From assembly GCA_036924085.1 (NCBI GenBank), contig JAVGWX010000007.1:99357641-99421640 (forward strand): a stretch of DNA of 64,000 bases. The letters are read 5' to 3'. The position numbers and the translations under genes were made by a program. Below, piece after piece: positions 33,336 to 45,200 of this stretch (position 1 is its first letter; the number at the start of each line of letters is the position of its first letter). This DNA is from Ariolimax columbianus (lineage: Eukaryota > Mollusca > Gastropoda > Stylommatophora > Arionidae). The notes under the pieces are model-generated. The model was given only the letters and a program-made list of their open reading frames with translations. It ran no database searches and was not told the DNA's origin.

Positions 33336-33965
33336 TGTCTGTAATTTATGACGAAATATACAGCACATGAACCACTAACTGAAACCACTGACAGACGACA
33401 CGCTAAGCTCTTGTAGAGTATTGATCCCACATAACCATCAAGACAACGCTAGACAAACGTTGATAGCCCTACCTGTCATTGTTATTGGTCAGTCAGTTTA
33501 AGATAGTCACGCAATATTTTGAGACTCTAAATACACTTGATAAGACTTGACCTCTGATTCCTACCTGACAACTTCTGATAACCACACAAAGCTGATCCTG
33601 TCTTCACCGAACAACAGTTACACAGTGCCAATATTTGTTCGGCACAACTTTTTAAAATAGCGTGTTATACTCTGTCGCGGCTCGAGTTATACTCTGTCAC
33701 GGCTCCGAATCAGAGACGACTAAATATGAACAATTAAGAAAACGACCCAACGTGTGACATTGCATTAATTTTGTATTTTAATTTGGAGAAAAGCATATTA
33801 AACCATTACAGTTTGAAAGTTGGAGGTCATGACGTTTCGGCATGTTTCAGGAGATAGTTCTCACTACGAGACAACTTTGCAGTTGCAGAACCCGAGAGCA
33901 TCTTTAATAACCTCTGATTTCTACAATAAATCTTGTATTTGCACCATGTGGATTACTTCGTTAGA
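33336..33965. other. Unassigned spacer
   Basis: I see no coding region or element. The word ggttatactctgtcrcggct-like occurs twice near 33664-33705. Confidence 0.35.
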
Positions 33966-33997
<32 letters not shown>

Positions 33998-34385
33998 CTT
34001 CTTCTTCTTCTTCTTCTTCTTCGTCTTCTTTTTCTTTGTAAACTTTCCGACGTCGTCTCCAATATATCTAAATAAAACAGTGCTTAGCTTGATAGTAGTG
34101 GCATTTCCATAGAGTTTGTTCAACAGTGGTCCTGATGATGGCCACACATGCCTTCTTTGTTCCTCGAACAGATGGTATATCTGTATTTTGTGACCTGTGC
34201 TGAGTCTAAAGATTTCTACATGCTCAATTCTGTTGAGCTGGTAACATGCACCATTGAATTAATGACATGTGGGCTCTGCTTCTTGTTAAGGCGTCTTCAT
34301 AAGATACATCTAAAGCCTTTTGATGTAGATTCCTACATTCTCTTGACAGTCTGTCAGTCTTCATTGGCAAAAATGGTATGGAATC
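33966..34385 (-). mobile_element. Diverged Nimb-like LINE 3' fragment
   Basis: A (TTC)n tail at 33967-34022 is followed by sequence that aligns with the minus-strand copy at 52983-53440: ccatagagtttgttcaacag, gatgatggccacacatgcct, gtgacctgtgctgagtctaa. Relative to that copy about 115 bp, including the Cys/His-cluster codons, is deleted. The fragment is clearly more diverged than the other copies, so it is older or from another subfamily. Confidence 0.75.
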
Positions 34386-35257
34386 CAATATTTGAAATCT
34401 AACTTGAACCGGTGATATATTTTATAGTGCATCACGCTTAGTTTCCTTAGGTCTGTATTTTTCTTCTGCAGTTTCCAAGGTCTCTTCCCCTGTTCTGTGA
34501 ATGTTCCAGTCGCCAGTGATAGCTGCCTTTAGAAGTGCTTCCTTAGCAAGATGCCCCCACTTGGCGTGTACATAGCTGGTACTCTGGAGTGTGCTGTGGT
34601 GTGGTTGGTGGTGTGTAAATAGCTGTGTTGTGGTAGTGTCTGCTATGTGTTGTGTTTGGTAGCTTGTGATACAGTTGATGCTCTAGAGTGTGATGTAGTT
34701 GGATTCTGTTCAAGTGCTTGTGATGTGTCGGGTTCTCAGTCGGAAATTGGTGCTCTAATCCTTCTGTGTGAACTATCCGATGTTGTCATTTGGATTGTGA
34801 CGTGTCATGTACCTCTAGATCTACCTCACCGTGTTTCTCAAAGTCCATCTGTACATTCATTACCTTGTTTGATCTTCTTATGTGTTGTTTGATGTTTCTA
34901 GAGTTCATGATGTGTGTGTGACTGTATATTTGTGATCATTGGGATGGGGTTGGGGTGGGGTCCTAGGAGAATGACATCTGGAAGAACAAGTCAGGGTCAG
35001 TTACTGACCAAGACTCCATCTTACGTTCATGTAGTTCTTCATTGAAACCGACTGTTCTAGTATGACTAACAAGGTGGTGATCAAACTGATGCCCGTAGTA
35101 GTGAGCATCGTGCAGATGAAATCAGATATAGTACAACCACATGGACGACCCTAGCCCACCTTCATCAGCACGTTTATAATGTGAGGAAATCTATTACAAC
35201 CCACCTTTAATACCTTATTCTGGTTGCACACAAAAGTAAAGTTACTTGTCGTTGGCA
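34386..35257. other. Unassigned spacer between the P450 genes
   Basis: TG-rich stretches (34570-34720) but no gene or element I can support. Confidence 0.4.
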
Positions 35258-35475
35258 TTCAGCAACAACAACAATATCAACAACAATAGCAACAGCAACA
35301 ACAATAGCAACAACAACAGCAGAAATAACAACCACAACAGCAACAATAACAACAACAATAACAACAACAACAGCAACAACAGCAACAATAACAAAAACAA
35401 CAACAACAATAACAACAACAACAGCAATAACAGCAACAACAGCAATAACAGCAACAACAGCAACAACAGCAACAA
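35258..35475. repeat. (CAA/CAG)n microsatellite
   Basis: Imperfect caacaacag / caacaataa runs for about 215 bp. Poly-Asn/Ser or poly-Leu open frames are artefacts. Confidence 0.95.
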
Positions 35476-35569
35476 CGACGACATGGAAGGTGATTCAGTG
35501 GTCAGCCTCTAGAGCTATTTGAGTAAGATTAGGTTTGCCATATCCAACATGTTGAAAAGCCTGAAGTAT

Positions 35570-35757
35570 GGAAATCGAGTTTGTAAAAATAATTATTTTG
35601 TTGGTCTTTTGAGGGTTGGACATCGAGTTTGTAAAAATTATTATTTTGTTGGTCTTTTGAGGGTTGGACATCGAGTTTGTAAAAATTATTATTTTGTTGG
35701 TCTTTTGAGGGTTGGACATCGAGTTTGTAAAAATTATTATTTTATTGGTCTTTAGCT
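35570..35757. repeat. 48-bp tandem repeat (4 copies)
   Basis: The unit is catcgagtttgtaaaaatta then ttattttgttggtcttttga then gggttgga. The units are nearly identical. Confidence 0.95.
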
Positions 35758-38059
35758 GGTAGAAGGCGACTTCAAGTACAGGGATTTAGCTTCGTCTATG
35801 AAACAATCTCCCCGTTATAATCAGACAGGCTAATAAGAGGAAATGTCTTAGTATTCTATATATATACGTCATAACCTTATTTGTTTTTTTCTTGATTTGC
35901 TGATCCGCCATTGTATATATGTATCGATTGATCGGGTTGGGCGTCAAGAATTCTTTGAACTGTCCTAGTGAGAGTAATGTAACTGTTCTAATCTTCCCTT
36001 CTTACACTCAACTTTTTATGTCGCAGAGTGGCTTTATTTCTCGTTAGACCAGTTATTCTTTCCACACAATATCAACATAGAAAACAGTAAAACGTGTTCA
36101 TTATAAAACCACAAGATAATTTATTGATTATATAGTCTAACCATTACACCATTCTTAACTAATCTATATATGACTAATCTTTCTATGATTAATCTTTCTA
36201 TGATTAATCTTTCAATGTAGACTCTCCTATAACTAACAAAAACTAACTAACTTCGTCATCTGGTGATGTGGCTGTTTTCCGACAATCTGCAGCTTTACTT
36301 AAACTCTGGTCTCCGCTGTGGACAACAATGTTTCTTGCCCCTGGTTTGGAAGCGTGGTCCCTGATGTTCTATTGTACACCTTCCTGATTTGGTTCTCGGA
36401 TGTTATTCCCTGTGCCCGAGAAACACCTTACCTGTGATCAGGGAGCTATGGCCGACTCCTCTGACTAACTTTATACAGACAACGTTTCGTACCATCTGAC
36501 ATGAGCCGTTTCGAGAGACACTACGAGACCGCTGTTTAGGTGTCTCTCAAACACCTTAGTTTGCTGTCACTTTCAGCAGATCATTCAGAACCGATGTCCG
36601 TGAAATCCACAACTGACAAGTCTCATAAGGATAACGTACACAACTTTCTCACTCAAAGTGATCAGTTTTCTGTCTGTTATCGCTGGGGAAAATTTACAAT
36701 TGCTTCTATTAGACAACAGTGCAATACCTAAGAAACACAGTGGATTACCTTCCGGAGAGAACTCTCCTTTTCTGCTTTGTGTCTCGGCTCTTTTTGGATA
36801 CTATGCTGCTCCCTATCGAGCATGACCGCCGGTCACGAGATATTTTTATCCCCTCCTTGTTGACTATTCGTAAGCTCGCGTCACTACGCGACCTGCTCCG
36901 CTTGTCAATATGTCAAGTTCCTCATTTCTGGAGTCACTACCAACTTCCATGGCTATCTTGTGTTCCCTTTCAATCTCAAATTGACAGCTTGTCACCAAAT
37001 ACCTATCTATCCTTGATGACTAGACATAACGTAATCGGTGTATTCAAACCCCCTAACCCATTATTTCTATGACAATTAGACACTCCAGTATTGGCGATAC
37101 GCTCTGACATACTTATTTCAGATTGGCTTTCCCCCACCATTTCGAACACCCATCTTTCTATTATCAAGAACTATCGCATCAAACTTACTACAGTAAAACA
37201 TCTTCTCTCCTATGTTCTGATTTTCGGCATAATCCAGACCGGCTTGTCAAAGAATGCACTACCTACGTGACCTCTGAACTCTCTCTATCCTGTGCTAAAA
37301 TTCTGTGTAACCTTGTCTTAGCTGACGATAGCCTTTTAGTGGCCAAGTAGTAAGCTTTAATTTTCCTGCTTCATAAGACCATTTTGCACATACCGATGCT
37401 ATCTCGAAAGGACATCCACCCTACCACAGCAACGGGATCTGAACTTGTGGCTGTATCAACTATTAATTGTGTTTATTTTGCTGTGGTTTACAGTAATATT
37501 TGTGGTGGTTTATTATACATACTATTAAGAACGAATAACTCTTGTCATTAGCTATATCTATAACGTCTTAACTGCACTGAAACAATTCTCTCCTGTAGTC
37601 CCCATCTCTGCTATCATGACACATGATGGGGACTTGGGACATTGCTTTTATCTCCCCGTTCTCAGTTAGTTGTAGGTGTATTTATCTATCGTTATATATT
37701 TTGTTCCTCTATAAACTTGACTTTCACTCTACGTGCAAGAAAACAAACAACCTGTTTTAATCTTCTTACTTTGTACTGCACTACTCCAAACCAGTACATA
37801 GTTCCTTTCGGTTTACCAGATGCTGTGTTCTTTATTTTTGTACCGTATCAAGACTTAAATATATTGCATTTCTGTCTGCAAGAAAGATATTTTACTCGTT
37901 AAAATTAAAACTCGTATTCACAACGAAATATGTTGATTTCTTTCATGTGATCTGGTAACTTGAATGGTGTCACGTGACAGTACCATCATCTATGATCATA
38001 TATAATAATAGTCGGCTGATGCCTTTGGTACATTGTGCACGGTGCAAGGCATGATAAGA
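35758..38059. other. Intergenic region downstream of P450 gene B
   Basis: About 2.3 kb with no recognisable gene, element or strong repeat. A candidate minus-strand poly(A) signal for gene B is at 37831-37836. Confidence 0.45.
37831..37836 (-). promoter_or_regulatory. Candidate poly(A) signal of P450 gene B
   Basis: AATAAA on the minus strand, about 225 nt past the TGA stop at 38062-38060. This is a motif match only. Confidence 0.35.
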
Positions 38060-39232
38060 TCAGTTCCTGTCTACTATTTTCACATTATACTGGATTGGGG
38101 AGACGATAAATCCGTAATTGTAGTTAGTGGATGGGGGATTTCCCTGGTCAGATTGAAGGAACTGAAATCTTTGGAGCATGGAAGCCATAAAAAAGAATAT
38201 TTGAAACTTAGCCATAAGCTCGCCTGGACAGATACGTAGTCCAATCCCAAACGGAATAAACTCTTCGGGAATATTCAGTTTACCGCTGTCATCAATGAAT
38301 CGCTCAGGCTTGAATCTCATGGCGTCATCTCCCCATGTGGTCTTGTCGTGCAGGATAGAGTCCAGGTTCAAGAAGACGGATGTACCTTTTGGCAGTGTAT
38401 AACCTCTCAGAGTTACCTCCTCAGAACACACGTGGGTCATGGTCAGGGGGAAAACACTAGCCAAACGTTGGGTTTCCATGATGACGGCGTTTAGATATGT
38501 CAGCTGGGACATATCTTGCATGGTCGGGACACGATCCAATCCTACAACAGTTTGTATCTCGTTATACACATGGTCTTGAACATCTGGGTAAAGGATCATG
38601 TACAGTATACACCAGTAGATGGTTGTGCTCGCTGTCTCAGTTCCACCTTCGAATAGTTCGACAATTATCTTCTTCAAGCTGTCCTCATCCAAAGACGTAG
38701 GCTGGCCAGCTTTAACACGTTTGCTTCTCTCAGTGAGATAGGCATCAATGAAGTTCTCACAGTCCCTAATATCTTCAACGTCTCGTTGTTTCGCCTTCAT
38801 CAACGCAGTGAGCATATCCATTATATTCTTGCAATTTGAAGTTGTCTTTTTAGCGCTAAACAAGTCCCCAGGCAGATATTTCAGCCAAGGAATGAAGTTG
38901 ACCACAGCTACAGTATGTTGATTTAAAGCCAAAGATTTCACTATGTCCAAGAGACTTTGAAAATGTTCATCCTCATAATCAAATCGCTGGCCGAACAGAA
39001 CTGAGCATATTGTGTTGGAAACACTAGCATAAACCATTGACTGAATATTTATTGATTTTCCTTTCACACCTGCCAGGTGTTCTGTAAACAAGGTCAGTTC
39101 ACCCAAAATCTTTTCTGCAAGTAAAGTCTTGCCCATTCCAAATGTTCGAAGAATTGCCACGGACACCGATCGTTGCTCCTTCCAGTAGCTACCCGAAGCA
39201 TGGCATATACCCTTTACAGGTATCCCCGTCGC
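38060..39232 (-). CDS. P450 gene B exon 3 (bulk of the protein)
   Basis: The acceptor cttcttcttcag precedes 39232. 390 codons from ATGIPVKGICHASG to a TGA at 38062-38060 contain all catalytic motifs in one frame. Confidence 0.92.
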   Translation of the reverse strand, partial: ATGIPVKGICHASGSYWKEQRSVSVAILRTFGMGKTLLAEKILGELTLFTEHLAGVKGKSINIQSMVYASVSNTICSVLFGQRFDYEDEHFQSLLDIVKSLALNQHTVAVVNFIPWLKYLPGDLFSAKKTTSNCKNIMDMLTALMKAKQRDVEDIRDCENFIDAYLTERSKRVKAGQPTSLDEDSLKKIIVELFEGGTETASTTIYWCILYMILYPDVQDHVYNEIQTVVGLDRVPTMQDMSQLTYLNAVIMETQRLASVFPLTMTHVCSEEVTLRGYTLPKGTSVFLNLDSILHDKTTWGDDAMRFKPERFIDDSGKLNIPEEFIPFGIGLRICPGELMAKFQIFFFMASMLQRFQFLQSDQGNPPSTNYNYGFIVSPIQYNVKIVDRN

Positions 39233-42200
39233 CTGAAGAAGAAGACGAATAGAACAAATATCAGCAGATGGCAAATGATGCAGTCTTCAAAATTAAATAG
39301 TGACAAAACTTAGTCTTACAGAAGCGTCAAAGTAACTGGAAAGATACAACAGCATCATCCATATGTGCCGTGTACAGTTGCCATTCTATCATTGTTATGG
39401 GCACTTTCTTGATTATCAATTCAACTGTGGTCACCTGTCCAATCGTTCTCTCTGCATGAGCCAGTTGTTCTCTCTGCATGAGCCATTTGTTCTCTCTGCA
39501 TGTGACAATTGTACCTCTGCCTGCGCCAATCGTTCTTTCTGCCTGTTCCAATCGTGAATATCTCTTCTTATTTTAGAACCCTTAGTATCTGAGGTGTTAT
39601 TGTACATATAGTGCCGTATGTTCGCATATAGTCGTTGAGTTATTTTGTTTATCTGAATGCCCATAGCAGTCACAGATTGCTGCTACTTCAAAATCGGGGT
39701 ATTTCAAATGAAAACCCAGAACCAGTCGCATATCTTCATTCTTGCTGCATGCCGATCTGTCCCAATGTCATAATGGTAATTTGAAGATGCCCAGTACATA
39801 CTAAACAACTGACAGTACATGCTAAACAACTGACAGTACATACTAAACAACTGACAGTACATACTAAACAACTGACAGTACATATTAAACAACTGACAGT
39901 ACATACTAAACAACTGACAGTACATACTAAACAACTGACAGTACCAGCTGATGGCATAGAATGGAAAGCAGTAAAAGCAGTCCAAATTTATTGTTGCCAG
40001 ACCTCGATTACAGATTTTTAACACTACTACAACCTAAATGTTACTACGTCCAAATGTTTCTACGATCAAATGTTACTCCTACCAAATGTTACTTCGAGAC
40101 ATTTCGACCTGTCGCACTTGTCAACGACATATGCATATGAGGTAACTCCCCCTAAAGTTGGACTTCACTAAATCGCAAAGGAGCACCATATCCTGCAGAT
40201 TAAAAAGATGGCTGCCAGTTTGCCCAGATGGTCTCATGGATTTTACTAACTAACTGATCTAGTTATGTACTTCAGGATCTCATCTACAAATGTTTTTATT
40301 CATCTTTACAATTTTTATTTTGTACATCTGGAACATTACTGGGGACAGTGGAGAATTTTGGGGCCAAACTAGATACATTAGTAACGGTTCTGATGTAAAA
40401 TATTCTTTGCCGAGTGCAAACTGTCTCTACTTTGGGATTCTGATATACATGTCAGCAGATATGAGTTGATTCCACAGTGCTTCATACGCGCATTAGGGTT
40501 TAAAATTCAATTATATGTATCCTCCAGGTGCAGAGCTACAGCGATAGCTTCTTTCCTGAACTGGGCGCTTTCATGCTCATGAGGTGTCAATGGTGAAGTG
40601 TTAGCCTAGGTCGTAATAGCTTATTTGTAACTTCACATTTTGCTAGGGGGGACTGAAAACATATGGGGACTCTCACAGGTCAGCACAGTCCATTCTTAAC
40701 AGAACAGGTCTTGGATGTACATCACATTTATCTGTGGTCATGGGAAGAGGAGTGGTGTCTTACAATAAGATCTAAAAAAAAAGGTGGGGGGAGATGGGGA
40801 AGAATCTGAGGAAGTTCAAGGATTTCTAACACCAGTTTAAGGAGGGGTCAGTGTGTTTGTGGCGTCAGCTCAAGGAGGTTTCAGTGTGTTTGTGGCGACA
40901 GTCCAAGGAGGGGTCAGTGTGTTTGTGGCGTCAGTCCAAGGAGGGGTCAGTGTGTTTGTGGCGTCAGTCCAAGGAGGGGTCAGTGTGTTTGTGGCGTCAG
41001 CTCAAGGAGGTTTCAGTGTGTTTGTGGCGTCAGTCCAAGGAGGGGTCAGTGTGTTTGTGGCGTCAGTCCAAGGAGGGGTCAGTGTGTTTGTGGCGTCAGC
41101 TCAAGGAGGGGTCAGTGCTTTTGTGGCGTCAGTCTAAGGAGGGGTCAGTGTGTTTGTGGCATCAGCTCAAGGAGGGGTCAGTGTGTTTGTGGCGTCAGCT
41201 CAAGGATGAGTCAGTATTTTGGTGGCGTCAGCTCAAGGATGAGTCAGTATTTTGGTGGCGTCAGCTCAAAGAGGGGTCAGTGCGTTTGTGGCGTCAGTCT
41301 AAGGAGGGGTCAGTGTATTTGTGGCATCAGCTCAAGGAGGGGTCAGTGTGTTTGTGGCGTCAGTCTAAGGAGGGGTCAGTGTGTTTGTGGCCTCAGCTCA
41401 AGTAGGGGTCAGTGTGTCTGTGGCGTCAGCACAAGGAGGGGTCAGTGTGTTTGTGGAATCACCTAAAGGAGGGGTCAGTGTGTTTGTGGCGTCAGCTCAA
41501 AGAGGGGTCAGTGTGTTTGTGACGTCAGCTCAAGGAGGGGTCAGTGTGTTTGTGGCGTCAGCTAAAGGATGAGTCAGTGTGTTTGTAGTATCAGCTTAAG
41601 GATGTATCAGTGTGTTTGTGGCGTCAGCTCAAGGATGAGTCAGTGTGTTTGTGGCGTCAGCTCAAGGATTGGTCAGTGTGTTTGTGGCGTCAGCTCAAGG
41701 ATTAGTCAGTGTGTTTGTAGCGTCAGCTCAAGGGTGTGTTTGTGGCGTCAGCTAAAGGATGAGTCGGTGTTTTTGTTGCATTAGCTCAAGGATTAGTCAG
41801 TGTGTTTGTAGCGTCAGCTCAAGGGTGTGTTTGTGGCGTCAGCTCAAGGATGAGTCGGTGTTTTTGTTGCATCAGCTCAAGGATGTATCAGTGTGTTTGT
41901 GGCGTCAGCCTAGGATGTATCAGTGTGTTTGTGGCGTCAGCTCAAGGATGAGTCAGTGTTATTGTGGCGTTAGCTCAAGGATGAGTCAGTGTGTTTGTGG
42001 CGTCAGCTCAAGGATGAGTCAGTGTGTTTGTGGCGTCAGCTCAAGAATGAGTCAGTGTGTTTGTAGCGTCAGCTCAAGGGTGTGTTTGTGGCGTCAGCTC
42101 AAGGATGAGTCGGTGTTTATGTTGCATCAGCTCAAGGATGTATCAGTGTGTTTGTGGCGTCAGCCTAGGATGTATCAGTGTGTTTGTGGCGTCAGCTCAA

Positions 42201-45200
42201 GGATGAGTCAGTGTGTTTGTGGCGTCAGCTCAAGGATGAGTCAGTGTGTTTGTGGCGTCAGCTCAAGAATGAGTCAGTGTGTTTGTGGCGTCAGCTCAAG
42301 GATGTATCAGTTATTTTGTGGCATCAGCTCAAGGATGAGTCAGTGTGTTTGTGGCGTCAGCTCAAGGATGAGTCAGTGTGTTTGTGGCGTCAGCTCAAGG
42401 AGGGGTCAGTGTGTTTGTGGCGTCAGCTCAAGGAGGGGTCAGTGTGGCTGTGGCGTCAGCTCAAGGAGGGGTCAGTGTGTTTGTGGCGTCAGCTCAAGGA
42501 GGGGTCAGTGTGTGGGGCAGGTTAGTGGTAGGGGTGGGGCGGGATGGTTGAGGTAAGGGGTGGTAGGCGATGAGGGGAGTATTGGGTGGAGCGAATGGGT
42601 ACAACGTTGACAATAATGACGGCACGGCTAATGTGAACGACCCCAATGTAGGATGACTAACTATACGTACATCACTAGAAGCTGAAAAATTTAGTGTAGA
42701 AATTGTAATAATTTAGCTGAAAGGAAAGTTGATGTAATAGTATCCATATAGAAAGAGTGCGAAGGCCGTTCAAGCTAAACCGGGAATTATTTTTATTATG
42801 AATTTTGTTTGTGAAGTAGTCGAAATCTCATTTTTTTTTCGATATAATCTGCTGCAAAGTTTATACACTCATCCCAGCGTTTAAGTAATGCGTGAAAAAA
42901 TATAGCGTAAAAAGATTTGTCAGTATGTCTGAGCCAATCCAGGATAACCGATTTCACGGGGTGAAATTGTTTGGAGCGAGGTCTGGGCTGTAATGTGGAT
43001 GTGGCAATACCTGCTAAAGATGGCACATGATGCGGTCAGCCGTCTAAGGTTGGAGGAGCAGGACGCACTTTGTGATCAAACCAGGCCGGGATCATCACTC
43101 GCCGATGTGGACGGCCTTCTCAAATACGTTTACACCATTCACATGTCTTTCTGCGACTGAGTGTCTCATCACTGTATTGTGATTGCAGTCTTATATACAT
43201 TTCCTCAGGTTTCACGCCTGCTTTCACAAGAAACTTCATCACCACACGCTGTTCCGTGCAAGCACTAACAGTGTTCTCCATTTTTATTTATCTGTCACGT
43301 GACTAGTCCATGGCACGTGAGTCACTTAGCAGTAATAGGACACAAGTGCCCCTAACTAATGATATTCCAGCACGTAATAACCCATTCAGGTAGAACTAGA
43401 ACAAAGCGTCGTGGTTTGATTTGAACGTCCCTGATAGCTGTGGCTAAAGCTGTAGCACAAGCTGCTAATACTCTTCAGATAGTCGTTTTCACAGGTGTGT
43501 GAATGTCTACACTGCAAGTTCTGAGGGCTGGTAAACTTTTACATATAGGAAATGAATCGAGTACAGACGTTGCCAGGAAAAAGCCTTCTACGTCTTCTTT
43601 TAGCTTATTTTTATTCCTGCTTGTGCCTGTCAGCGTTACTTTATGAAGAGGTTTCTTGACCAGACCCTATGATGTGCTTCGTACACGGGGAACTCTCCTG
43701 CGTCTGTTATTTCTGTTATCCATCTTTTGCATGGTCGGCCCTTGGCTTTGTATCCATTGTATCCATTGTATCTGTACAGCATTGCTTTCTGAGGATAATA
43801 TCTAGTATTTGACGTGTCACGTGGCCGAACCATTTGGTTTGCTGTCTCTTGATGAGGTCTAGTACTGGCGTTGTACCTACATGTCTCCTAATATCTTCGT
43901 TTCTGATTCCATACATTCTTGGTACTACAAGCATTCTGTGCAGGCATTTCTTTTCTGCCGTTATCATGTATTTTTTATGTTTGTTAATGTCCAATTATGG
44001 CAGTGATAGCACAATGTGGGTAGAGATATCGTGTTGCATATCGTTCTTTTGGTATCCATTGTCACGTGTTTGTATTGTAATATCGGGGACATTAGTCCAA
44101 TGACGTGATTTTCTTTATTACATCTGTTTTGGATTTCGGTGTCATCTTTGCCGTCTGCTGAAATTATGTTGCCCAGGTATGAAAATTCTTCACCTGTTTT
44201 AATTAATGGTTTTGTATGAATATTGTTGTTTCTATTTCTTTTCTTAATATAATCATACCTTCAATTTTCTCAATGTTGATTTTCATACTGTAATCCGTAC
44301 ATGTCTCATTAAGATTTCTGATATGTTCCTGCGTGGTACACTGAAGCGATTACCATCCAATTGTGGTGTATGTTGCAATGTAAGGGGCGGCTGGCTTGTC
44401 AAAAGGAGAAGAGAATGTGAACATGAAGACAGTGAACTGTAGAGCATGTCAGATAGGGCGGCATTGTGCGCCTGTGGACTGCGGGAACAAACTCTAGAGC
44501 ATGTCTGACAGGATGGCATTGTGCACATGTGGACTGCGTGAACAAACTCAAGTGTTTTACATAAATGTCCTCTGAATAGCTTGTTGTCCAAATGACTAAA
44601 TAATCACCTCAATTCAGTACAGAGCTAAAGACGTAATGCGGATTACTGTGAAGTATATCACGGAAACTACTTTGGCAGTAAACTAAATCAATCAGCAAAC
44701 ACCAGAAGAAGAAACTAATCTTGAACAACTAAAAATCACTTCTAAAACAAACCTCATCATAAAAATTTGGTGGTCTTGCATACATGACTTTTCCATTTTT
44801 GACCAGAGCTTCCTTGGCCAGGCTGTAACTGTTGAGAACAACCACCAGAGTCCCTCCCATATACAAGCTGTTAGAATATAATAGCCATTGACTTCACTCA
44901 ATTATGTACGTGAATTGTAATGTTAGAATATAATAGCCATTAACTTCACTCAATTATGTACGTGAATTGTAATATTAGAATATAATAGCCATTGACTTCA
45001 CTCAATTATGTACGCGAATTGTAATATTAGAATATAATAGCCATTGACTTCACTCAATTATGTACGTGAATTGTGATATTAGAATATAATAGCCATTGAC
45101 TTCACTCAATTATGTACGCGAATTGTGATATTAGAATATAATAGCCATTGACTTCACTCAATTATGTACGCGAATTGTGATATTAGAATATAATAGCCAT

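Noticed and set aside
35242..35512. Poly-Leu and poly-Asn frames.
   Set aside because: Translation of a CAA/CAG microsatellite in the intergenic region.
36540..37350. Three short plus-strand frames (63-117 codons) between the P450 genes.
   Set aside because: No recognisable domain, splice structure or homology to known families, and frame lengths are ordinary for noncoding DNA.
40851..42556. Cys/Trp-rich repetitive frames (VCLWRQLKEGS, SQCVCGVSSRM) that look like secreted cysteine-rich proteins.
   Set aside because: They are two frames of the same 33-bp minisatellite inside a P450 intron, with no signal peptide and no non-repeat sequence.
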